Assembly: GCA_947589335.1 (NCBI GenBank)
Contig: CANPZH010000042.1
Coordinates: forward strand, 1-11,249
Reading direction: 5' to 3'
Source: an uncultured Clostridia bacterium
GTDB lineage: Bacteria; Bacillota; Clostridia; Christensenellales; Borkfalkiaceae
DNA length: 11,249 nucleotides
Position 1 is the first letter of the stretch, and every line of letters starts with the position of its first letter. The position numbers and the translations under genes are program-made. Of the stretch, positions 1 through 5,823 are shown in pieces. The notes under the pieces are model-generated. The model searched no databases and had not been told where the DNA came from. It saw only the letters and a list, made by a program, of their open reading frames with translations.

Positions 1-1
1 G

Positions 2-292
2 AAACTTACTGAGGAAGAGCGGCGCTTTGCCGAGCGGCTTGTAGAGCTCTCGGAGACGCACAGAGAAGAGCTCCTTGCCCTGCTCGCCGAAAAAGTGACC
101 CACTTCGCCGATTACCGGATCTACGCGATCGACCGCGCGATCCTGCTCGTTGCCCTCGCGGAGATCCGCTATGTGGACGAAGTCCCGCCCGTCGTGTCCG
201 TCTCGGAGGCGGCTGCGCTCGCAAGGAAATTTTCCACGGAAAATTCGGCAAGTTTCGTCAACGGCGTGCTCGCGGGGGTGATCAACGGATGA
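2..292 (+). CDS. nusB: Transcription antitermination factor NusB, C-terminal part (5' end outside the window)
   Basis: Open from the left edge in this frame to TGA at 290-292, giving 96 residues with no start inside the window. The visible part matches the C-terminal half of NusB: a YRIYAIDRAILLVALAEI-type helix (the family's R-IDR-IL segment), then DEVPP, then a SVSEAAALARKFS helix and the ending SASFVNGVLAGV, which corresponds to the conserved FVNGVLD-I tail. NusB is a small all-helical RNA-binding protein. With NusE (ribosomal protein S10) it binds boxA in nascent rRNA and supports antitermination of rRNA operons. A GTG at 95 falls in the middle of the fold and is not the start. Its TGA overlaps the folD ATG (ATGA), implying translational coupling. 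The identification is firm; the N-terminal part cannot be judged. Confidence 0.92.
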   Translation, partial: KLTEEERRFAERLVELSETHREELLALLAEKVTHFADYRIYAIDRAILLVALAEIRYVDEVPPVVSVSEAAALARKFSTENSASFVNGVLAGVING

Positions 293-1134
293 CCATCCTC
301 GACGGCAAGGCGGTCGCGGCGCAGATCCGCGCGGAACTTAGGGCGCGGACCCTGGAATTCGAACGAAAACACGGCAAACAGGCCGGGCTGGCGGTCGTCC
401 TCATCGGCAACGATCCCGCGTCCGCGATCTATGTCCGCAACAAGATCAAGGGCTGCGAAGAGGCGGGGATCCGCTCGTTTGCGTATGAACTGCCCGAAAA
501 GATTTCACAGGAAGAGGCGCTCGCCCTGATCCGCCGTCTTGCGGAGGATAAAAAAGTCCACGGGATCCTGTTGCAGCTCCCCGTTCCGGGGCATTTAGAC
601 GCGGCGGCGCTGCTCGGCGCGATCCCGCCTGAAAAGGACGTCGACGGCTTCTCCGCGGAGAATATCGGGAAGCTCGCGCTCGGCGAAGAGGGCTCCGCCG
701 CATGCACCCCCCTCGGCATCATGGAGCTTCTGCTTAGATACGGGATCACGGTAAGCGGAAAGCGCGCCGTCGTCGTCGGCAGGAGCCGCATCGTCGGACG
801 GCCGATGGCGCTGCTGCTTTTGAACGCGGACGCGACGGTCACGGTCTGCCACTCCAAGACGAAAGATCTCAAAGAGGAGTGCAGGAGGGCGGATATCCTC
901 ATCTCTGCCGTCGGGAGAGCGGGGCTGATCGGCCCCGACATGGTCAAAGAGGGCGCCGTCGTCATAGACGTCGGCATGAACCGCGGCGCAGACGGCAAGC
1001 TCTGCGGCGACGTGGACTTTGCCGCCGTCAAGGAAAAAGTTTCTTTCATCACGCCTGTGCCCGGCGGCGTGGGGCCGATGACGATCGCCATGCTTCTTAC
1101 CAATGTCTGCCGTGCGGCAGAGAGAAATCCATGA
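289..1134 (+). CDS. folD: Bifunctional methylenetetrahydrofolate dehydrogenase / methenyltetrahydrofolate cyclohydrolase
   Basis: 281 residues, the usual FolD length. It interconverts 5,10-methylene-THF, 5,10-methenyl-THF and 10-formyl-THF in the cytoplasm using NADP, feeding purine, thymidylate and formyl-methionine synthesis. Visible catalytic landmarks: YVRNKIK at 48-54 with Y48 and K52 (the family's active-site Tyr and Lys), HGILLQLPVP at 91-100 with Q96, and PPEKDVDGF at 113-121 with the folate-binding Asp at 119. The Rossmann half contains CTPLG at 139-143, VVVGRSRIVGRP at 161-172 (nucleotide loop), VIDVGMN at 225-231 and TPVPGGVGPMT at 255-265. The ATG at 289 overlaps the nusB stop by four bases; a G-rich stretch lies about 10 bases upstream as a possible ribosome site. 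The stop likewise overlaps the ispA ATG. Many clostridia carry xseA and xseB directly after folD; here they are missing. Confidence 0.97.
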   Translation: MTILDGKAVAAQIRAELRARTLEFERKHGKQAGLAVVLIGNDPASAIYVRNKIKGCEEAGIRSFAYELPEKISQEEALALIRRLAEDKKVHGILLQLPVPGHLDAAALLGAIPPEKDVDGFSAENIGKLALGEEGSAACTPLGIMELLLRYGITVSGKRAVVVGRSRIVGRPMALLLLNADATVTVCHSKTKDLKEECRRADILISAVGRAGLIGPDMVKEGAVVIDVGMNRGADGKLCGDVDFAAVKEKVSFITPVPGGVGPMTIAMLLTNVCRAAERNP

Positions 1135-2000
1135 AAACATATCGGGAACAATACGAAGAATATCTCGGCTTCTTCCGGGAAGCACTGAAAAACGAATGCG
1201 CGGAGATGAACTTCCGGCCGCCCGTCCTTGCCGAGAGCATGAAGTACTCTCTGCTGTCGGGGGGGAAGCGGGTTCGCCCCGTGCTTTTTTTCGCATCTTT
1301 GGAGCACTTCGGCATGAATTACCGCGGGGAGACGGCATTCCCGGTCGCCCTCGAATGTATCCATACATATTCGCTCATCCACGACGACCTGCCCGCGATG
1401 GACAACGACGACTTCCGCAGAGGCAACCCCTCCAACCATAAAGTCTTCGGCGAAGCGGGCGCGATCCTCGCGGGAGACGGGCTGCTCTCCTACGCCTCGG
1501 GCATTTTGCTCAAAGAGGCGGGGAGGAGCCGGCGCCATCTCCGCGCGGCGCAGTTCCTCATGGAGGCCGCCGGCGCAGCGGGCATGGTCGCAGGGCAATC
1601 CGCAGACCTCATCTATTCGGGCAAGGACGCGGGTGAGGAGGAACTCCGCTTTATCTACGAACATAAGACGGGCAGGCTGATCGAGGCGCCTGTCAGAATG
1701 GCAACCATCCTCGCGGGCGGAGACGAAGAAGCGGCCTCCGCATTCGGCAGAGAGCTCGGACTCCTGTTCCAGATGACCGACGACATCCTCGACGAAAAGG
1801 GGGAGAGCGGCAAGCTGGGCAAGACGGCGGGGAAGGACCGCATGGAGGGAAAACTCACCTGCGTCAAAGTGTTCGGGCTCGACGGCGCGGAACTGCTCGC
1901 GGACAGAACGGCGGCAAAATGCCTCTCCGCGCTCGACGCGATGGGCGGGGATCCCTTCCTGAAAGAACTCGTAAAAAGCGTGCGCGAACGCGATAACTGA
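1131..2000 (+). CDS. ispA: Farnesyl diphosphate synthase (short-chain trans-prenyltransferase, IspA family)
   Basis: 289 residues. It condenses DMAPP/GPP with IPP to make farnesyl diphosphate, the precursor of undecaprenyl phosphate and other prenyl chains. Seen in order: GGKRVRP at 44-50 (diphosphate binding), first Asp-rich motif DDLPAMD at 85-91 preceded by HTYSLIH as in bacterial FPP synthases, RRGNPSNHKVFGE, GMVAGQSADL at 151-160, KTGRLIEAP at 179-187, and second Asp-rich motif DDILD at 217-221 followed by GKTAGKDRMEGKLT. All expected catalytic elements are present. Chain length (C15 versus C20) is inferred from the residues before the first motif and is not certain. The frame is open upstream into folD, but ATG 1131, which overlaps the folD stop as ATGA, gives the normal family N-terminus. 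A weak AGAGAG lies upstream, so coupling to folD is likely. It is followed by dxs, which supplies the same pathway. Confidence 0.93.
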   Translation: MKTYREQYEEYLGFFREALKNECAEMNFRPPVLAESMKYSLLSGGKRVRPVLFFASLEHFGMNYRGETAFPVALECIHTYSLIHDDLPAMDNDDFRRGNPSNHKVFGEAGAILAGDGLLSYASGILLKEAGRSRRHLRAAQFLMEAAGAAGMVAGQSADLIYSGKDAGEEELRFIYEHKTGRLIEAPVRMATILAGGDEEAASAFGRELGLLFQMTDDILDEKGESGKLGKTAGKDRMEGKLTCVKVFGLDGAELLADRTAAKCLSALDAMGGDPFLKELVKSVRERDN

Positions 2001-2009
2001 ACCCTGATC

Positions 2010-3713
2010 ATGAGAACCGTCACCGGCAGGGAGCTCAAAGACGCTTCCTGCGAACAACTGAAACATCTGTGCGAGGAGCTGCGGGAGGAGATCTTCCGCA
2101 CCGTCTCCGTCTGCGGCGGACATCTTGCGTCCAACCTCGGGACCGTCGAGCTCACCGTCGCCCTGCACCGCGTCTTCGATTTCCCGAGGGATAAGATCGT
2201 CTTCGACGTGGGGCACCAGTGCTACGCGCACAAGCTCCTCTCGGGCAGAGCGCCCATGTTCCGCACCCTCCGCAAACGCGGCGGGCTCTCGGGCTTTCCG
2301 AAGCGGAGCGAGAGCGAATACGACTGCTACGACACGGGACATGCGGGGACTGCGATCTCCGCGGCGCTCGGGATCGCCAAGGCGCGGGACTTGAGAGGGG
2401 AGGACTACGCCGTGATCGCCCTCGTCGGCGACGGCTCCTTCAACAACGGGCTCGTCTATGAGGCGCTCAACAGCATCAAGATCCTCCACAGCCGTGTCCT
2501 CATCCTGCTGAACGACAACGGAATGTCCATCTCTCCCACGGTCGGCGGCATGCACGACCTGCTCGACGAAGTCAAGGGGGAGCACAAAGAGGGGATCGAA
2601 CTCTTTGAACGGTTCGGGCTCGAATATATGGGGATCGTGGGCGGCAACAACTTATCCGAGCTCCTGCCTGCCCTCGAGACCGCAAAGGAAAAGCTGAAGA
2701 CGGGGAGCGTGCTTCTGCACGTCACGACGAAAAAGGGGCAGGGGTACTCCTTCTGCGAGAGCGCACCCGTCGAGACGCACGGCGTCGATCCCTCCTTCAG
2801 GCGGAAGGAGTACAGCGAAGCGCTCGGCGAGGAGCTGACCGCCCTTGCGGGAAAGCGGCCCGAAATCGTCGCCGTGACCGCCGCGATGACGGACAATCTG
2901 GGACTGCGCGGCTTCTTCCGCGCCTACCCCGAACGCGCCTTCGACGTGGGCATCTGCGAGGAGCATGCCTCCGTGCTCTGCGCTTCGATGGCAACGGCGG
3001 GGCTCAAACCCTATTATGCCATCTATTCGACCTTCCTCGAACGCGCCTTCGACGAGATCATACACGACATCTGCGCGCAAAACCTGCCCGTGACCCTCTG
3101 CATCGACCGCGCGGGCGTTTCGGGACCGGACGGGGAGACCCACCAGGGCGTGTTCGATCTCTCCTTCCTCTCCTTCATTCCCAACCTGACGATCGCCATT
3201 CCCAAAGACATCGGGGAATTCCGTGCGATGCTCCGCATGAGCGCGGACTTTCGTTCGCCGCTTGCCATCCGCTACCCGCGGGAGGGCACAGAGGGCGAGA
3301 TTTCCGAGGTTGAGATCGGGAAATCCGAGGTTTTACATAGTACTTCGTCTAACATAGTAATGCTTGCGGCGGGGGAGCGTTGCCTCCGTCTCGCCGAAAA
3401 AGTACGAAAAACTGCGGCCGCCGAAGGGATGGATTTTACCGTCGTCAACGCACGCTTTCTGCGTCCGCTCGATGAGGCGCTCCTTTCCGCTCTTCCGCAG
3501 CGGCACGTCATCACCCTCGAAGACAACGTCCTATCGGGCGGATTGGGCGACGCGGTCGCGCGGTTTTACAGGAACACGGAGAAGCGGATCCATGCCTTCG
3601 GTTATCGCGACGCCTTCCTCCCGCACGGAACGCCAAAGGAGCTTGCCGAGGAATTCGGGCTGGGCGAGAAGGAGATCTTAAAGGCGGTGGAAGAGTGCTA
3701 TGCGCGCGGATAA
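2010..3713 (+). CDS. dxs: 1-deoxy-D-xylulose-5-phosphate synthase, compact divergent form
   Basis: 567 residues against about 620-640 for typical Dxs. It is a thiamine-diphosphate enzyme joining pyruvate and glyceraldehyde-3-phosphate, the first step of the MEP isoprenoid pathway. Visible: GGHLASNLG with H38 (E. coli H49), DVGHQCYAHK at 66-75, thiamine-binding GDG at 140-142 with N145/N146, MSISPTVGG at 172-180, DVGICEEH at 312-319 with catalytic E317 (E. coli E370), AIYSTFLERAFD at 337-348, DRAGVSGPDGETHQG at 366-380 with R367, D374 and H378 (E. coli R420, D427, H431), and the C-terminal transketolase domain. Compared with B. subtilis as recalled, about 37 residues are missing between VGG(180) and FERFG(199), and about 12 more after HGVD(260). 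GHSSTS reads GHAGTA and DNEMS reads DNGMS. GPVDGH reads GIVGGN, so the active-site His equivalent to E. coli H299 is N213. No clear Shine-Dalgarno sequence precedes ATG 2010. It overlaps tlyA by 14 bases. Position after ispA favours a true Dxs role; a related transketolase-like activity is the alternative. Confidence 0.87.
   Translation: MRTVTGRELKDASCEQLKHLCEELREEIFRTVSVCGGHLASNLGTVELTVALHRVFDFPRDKIVFDVGHQCYAHKLLSGRAPMFRTLRKRGGLSGFPKRSESEYDCYDTGHAGTAISAALGIAKARDLRGEDYAVIALVGDGSFNNGLVYEALNSIKILHSRVLILLNDNGMSISPTVGGMHDLLDEVKGEHKEGIELFERFGLEYMGIVGGNNLSELLPALETAKEKLKTGSVLLHVTTKKGQGYSFCESAPVETHGVDPSFRRKEYSEALGEELTALAGKRPEIVAVTAAMTDNLGLRGFFRAYPERAFDVGICEEHASVLCASMATAGLKPYYAIYSTFLERAFDEIIHDICAQNLPVTLCIDRAGVSGPDGETHQGVFDLSFLSFIPNLTIAIPKDIGEFRAMLRMSADFRSPLAIRYPREGTEGEISEVEIGKSEVLHSTSSNIVMLAAGERCLRLAEKVRKTAAAEGMDFTVVNARFLRPLDEALLSALPQRHVITLEDNVLSGGLGDAVARFYRNTEKRIHAFGYRDAFLPHGTPKELAEEFGLGEKEILKAVEECYARG
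3324..3362 (+). repeat. AT-rich, rare-codon patch with short direct repeats inside dxs
   Basis: In an otherwise GC-rich gene this stretch uses GTT, TTA, AGT, ACT, TCT, ATA and GTA codons. It holds an exact 8-base direct repeat, ACATAGTA, at 3335-3342 and 3352-3359 (period 17). Just upstream, TCCGAGGTT occurs at 3303-3311 and 3324-3332 (period 21). The encoded segment (about residues 438-452) is the linker between the central and C-terminal transketolase domains. A slow-translation or low-structure site at a domain boundary is one reading; drift in an unconstrained linker is another. Confidence 0.4.
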
Positions 3714-4455
3714 ATTCTTTGCGGAGCGGTACGGCTCCCGCACAAAGGCAAAAGAGGCGCTCGCATGCGGGCTCGTTCTGATCGGGGACCGTCCCGTCTC
3801 TCCGGACGACAACGTGACGGGCACAGAGCCCTTTTCCTTCCTCGCCCGCAAGGAGGAGTACGTCTCGGGCGGGGGGTACAAGCTCGCCTGCGGGCTCGAC
3901 GCCTTCGGCGTGAGCGTGGAGGGACTGACCTTTGCCGACCTCGGCGCAAGCACGGGCGGGTTCACGGACTGCCTTCTCCAGAGGGGAGCGCGGCATGTCT
4001 TTTGCGTAGACGTCGGCGAGGACCAACTCGCCCCCGCCATCCGGTCGGATCCCCGCGTTACCGTGATGGACCGCACGAATGCGCGCTATCTCACCCTCGG
4101 GCAGTTCCCGTCGGCGCCAGACGGCGTCGTCTGCGACCTCAGTTTCATCTCGTTGCGGCTCATCCTTCCCGCAGTTTCGGGTATCCTTTCCTCCGGCAAG
4201 AGCGCCTATGTGCTCTTCAAACCGCAGTTCGAATGCGGCGGAAGGGGGCTCGGCAAGAGCGGGATCTGCCCCAAGACGCTGCACCGCGGGCTCCTCTCCG
4301 ATTTTTACGATTTCTCCCTGGCGCTCGCCCTGCCGCCGCAGGCCGCCGTCCACGCGCCCCTGAGGGAGCAGAAAAACATCGAATACGTCGTCTGGCTCAA
4401 AAAGGACGGGGAGCCCCTTCCGAAAGCATCGTTCCTTTCCGCGGCGCTCTCTTGA
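3700..4455 (+). CDS. tlyA: TlyA family rRNA (cytidine-2'-O)-methyltransferase
   Basis: 251 residues: an N-terminal S4 RNA-binding domain (about 1-60: MRADKFFAERYGSRTKAKEAL, GLVLIGDRPV) and an FtsJ-type SAM methyltransferase domain. The SAM loop is DLGASTGGFTDCLL at 80-93, followed by FCVDVGEDQL, DPRV and DRTNAR. The catalytic K-D-K-E tetrad is complete: K61 (GGGYK), D146 (CDLSFISL), K174 (FKPQFE) and E228 (NIEY). The spacings of the first three match those known for M. tuberculosis TlyA (K69, D154, K182). TlyA enzymes 2'-O-methylate cytidines in 16S and, in some types, 23S rRNA; loss gives capreomycin resistance in mycobacteria. Older annotations call it hemolysin A, a misleading name. Whether this is the 16S-only or dual-specificity type cannot be told. 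ATG 3700 lies inside the end of dxs, with GGTGGAAGAG upstream. The AT-rich nadK promoter region follows. Confidence 0.94.
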   Translation: MRADKFFAERYGSRTKAKEALACGLVLIGDRPVSPDDNVTGTEPFSFLARKEEYVSGGGYKLACGLDAFGVSVEGLTFADLGASTGGFTDCLLQRGARHVFCVDVGEDQLAPAIRSDPRVTVMDRTNARYLTLGQFPSAPDGVVCDLSFISLRLILPAVSGILSSGKSAYVLFKPQFECGGRGLGKSGICPKTLHRGLLSDFYDFSLALALPPQAAVHAPLREQKNIEYVVWLKKDGEPLPKASFLSAALS

Positions 4456-4496
4456 AAAAATTTTTCCGATTTCGCAAACTTTTTTCCGAAACCCCC
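4456..4496 (+). promoter_or_regulatory. A-tracts and 9-base direct repeat upstream of the nadK promoter
   Basis: A sudden AT-rich block after the tlyA stop. It contains AAAAAATTTTT at 4455-4465 and an exact direct repeat TTTTTCCGA at 4461-4469 and 4481-4489. The period of 20 bases is about two helical turns, so both copies face the same side of the DNA. It lies just upstream of the -35 box, where UP elements, bent DNA or activator sites occur. No GC-rich stem precedes a T-run, so it is not an intrinsic terminator. Function is inferred only from position and composition. Confidence 0.4.
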
Positions 4497-4525
4497 TTGA
4501 TTTTATGTAAAAATGCGAATATAAT
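4497..4525 (+). promoter_or_regulatory. Sigma-A promoter of nadK-argR
   Basis: TTGATT at 4497-4502 (-35), a 17-base spacer, and a perfect TATAAT at 4520-4525 (-10). The start of transcription would fall near 4531-4534, only about 7-10 bases before the nadK ATG at 4541. An inverted repeat, GCGAA at 4515-4519 and TTCGC at 4530-4534, brackets the -10 box and could be an operator. The sequence around the -10 (CGAATATAAT) resembles one half of an ArgR box, but this is weak. Confidence 0.8.
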
Positions 4526-4540
4526 GTCTTTCGCGTGCTC

Positions 4541-5332
4541 ATGAAAGTCGGAATTTTTTATCATGAAAACAAAGTCTCTCCGAAGGTCGTCTCCGGTCTG
4601 CTTGCCCTGCTGAACGAGCGGGGAGCGGAGGTGGAGTGTTTCTCTTCGGAGGATGCCATCCACAGCGTCGATCGGCTGATCATACTCGGCGGAGACGGCG
4701 CTGTTTTGCGTGCCGCCCGCAGGGCTTCCGTCCTCGGGATCCCGATCGTGGGCGTCAATTACGGGCGGCTCGGCTTTCTCACGGAGTTCGAACGGGGCGA
4801 GGAGGCGGCTGCCGTCGAACTTGCCCTCGACGAACATTGCAGGCTGCTCCACCGCGCGATGCTCGAAGTGCGTCACGGGGACAAGGTGATGTACTGCCTC
4901 AACGAGCTCGCCCTGATGCGCCGCATCGCGCCCGATTCGGAGGACGCCGTCGTACGGCTCTCCGTGGAGATCGACGGCACGCCGGCGGGGGAGTTCACCT
5001 CGGACGGGCTCATCGTCTGCACGCCGACGGGTTCGACCGCCTATTCCCTCTCCGCAGGGGGGATCATCCTGACGCCGGATTGCAACGCCTTTCTGCTGAC
5101 TCCGGTCAACGCATTCTCCATGCGCAGCCGCCCGATCGCCTGCGCCGACAAGAGCGAGCTCACCTTTTCGCTGCCGCACGGCGGAGACGTCGTGATGCAC
5201 TGCGACGGGATCTTCCTCGGAGAAATGCGGCAGGGAGATCTCGTCACCGTCCGCAAGTCGCAGCGGTATGCGACCTTCCTCACCAAGGGCAGAGGAGACT
5301 TCTTCCGTCGGCTGACGGAAAAAATAAATTGA
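4541..5332 (+). CDS. nadK: NAD kinase (ATP/polyphosphate-dependent NAD phosphorylation)
   Basis: 263 residues from ATG 4541. It phosphorylates NAD to NADP, the only route to NADP in most bacteria. Landmarks: LGGDGAVLRAARR with the GGDG motif at 50-53 and catalytic D52, GVNYGRLGFLTEF at 71-83, LNEL with N121/E122, SDGLIVCTPTGSTAYSLSAGG at 154-174 (NAD pocket), SRPI at 196-199 and CDG at 221-223. This is the standard short bacterial form. An in-frame GTG at 4535 would add two residues, but it lies within a few bases of the predicted transcript start and ATG 4541 is preferred. No Shine-Dalgarno sequence is visible before either, so the message is predicted to be leaderless or to have a leader of under about 10 bases. 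argR follows after a short gap on the same transcript. Confidence 0.95.
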   Translation: MKVGIFYHENKVSPKVVSGLLALLNERGAEVECFSSEDAIHSVDRLIILGGDGAVLRAARRASVLGIPIVGVNYGRLGFLTEFERGEEAAAVELALDEHCRLLHRAMLEVRHGDKVMYCLNELALMRRIAPDSEDAVVRLSVEIDGTPAGEFTSDGLIVCTPTGSTAYSLSAGGIILTPDCNAFLLTPVNAFSMRSRPIACADKSELTFSLPHGGDVVMHCDGIFLGEMRQGDLVTVRKSQRYATFLTKGRGDFFRRLTEKIN

Positions 5333-5344
5333 TCATGAATGATA

Positions 5345-5351
5345 AAGGGAG
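5345..5351 (+). promoter_or_regulatory. Ribosome binding site that sets the argR start
   Basis: AAGGGAG lies 7 bases before ATG 5359. The upstream in-frame ATG at 5335 has no such site. This supports 5359 as the start. Confidence 0.6.
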
Positions 5352-5358
5352 AACTGAG

Positions 5359-5814
5359 ATGTTAAGAAACGCAAGGCACAGCAAGATCCTCGAACTGATC
5401 GAGGAAAAAGAGATCGAAACGCAGGAGGAACTCTGCCAGGAACTTTCGGAGGCGCACTTCGCCGTCACGCAGGCGACCGTGTCCCGCGATGTCCGCGAGC
5501 TCCGTCTCTTCAAGGTCGCGGGGGTGAAAAAGCGCTACCGCTACGCCGCGATCAGCAAGAGCGAGGGCGAGCTGTCCGACAAGATGCGTTCCCTGTTCCA
5601 GGCCTGCCTCGAATCCATCAACACCGTCGGCAATATCATCGTGGTCAAAACGCTCAACGGCAACGGCGCCAATGCGGGCGTCGTGATCGACCGTCTCAAC
5701 TATGAGGAGGTCGTCGGCAGCATCGCCGGCGACGATACCGTCTTCAGCATCTGCAAGACCCCGGAGGAGGCGCTCATCGTCAAAGAGCGGCTGCTCCGTC
5801 TCGCGAAAGACTAA
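5359..5814 (+). CDS. argR: Arginine repressor ArgR/AhrC
   Basis: 151 residues, the standard family size. A hexameric arginine-responsive regulator that represses arginine biosynthesis genes and, in Bacillus, activates catabolic ones. The N-terminal winged helix (about 1-70) contains RHSKILELIEEKEIETQEEL and the recognition segment VTQATVSRDVREL at 36-48. The C-terminal oligomerisation/arginine-binding domain contains GNIIVVKTLNGNGANAGVVID and the GSIAGDDT motif at 120-127, whose D125/D126 correspond to the arginine-contacting aspartates. Start chosen at ATG 5359 from the ribosome site and homology; ATG 5335, 8 codons upstream, is possible but lacks a ribosome site. It shares the nadK transcript. 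The ahrC-recN-spoIVB order is conserved across spore formers. Autoregulation is plausible because an ArgR-box-like half-site lies at the nadK -10 and another (CATGAATGATAAA) at 5334-5346, but both are imperfect. Confidence 0.94.
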   Translation: MLRNARHSKILELIEEKEIETQEELCQELSEAHFAVTQATVSRDVRELRLFKVAGVKKRYRYAAISKSEGELSDKMRSLFQACLESINTVGNIIVVKTLNGNGANAGVVIDRLNYEEVVGSIAGDDTVFSICKTPEEALIVKERLLRLAKD

Positions 5815-5823
5815 AAAAATCCC

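Noticed and set aside
879..1130. Upstream extension of the ispA frame inside folD
   Set aside because: It overlaps the conserved FolD C-terminus, its residues are arginine-rich noise, and ATG 1131 gives the normal IspA N-terminus.
429..2585. Long open frame on the minus strand across folD, ispA and dxs
   Set aside because: It crosses three well-supported genes, its residue content is typical of a GC-rich antisense frame, and no family motif is recognisable.
4455..4490. Possible terminator between tlyA and nadK
   Set aside because: The T-runs are not preceded by a GC-rich stem; the AAAAAATTTTT palindrome alone would not terminate transcription.
5335..5358. argR start at ATG 5335
   Set aside because: No ribosome site before it, and the extra eight residues are not typical of ArgR; 5359 fits both.
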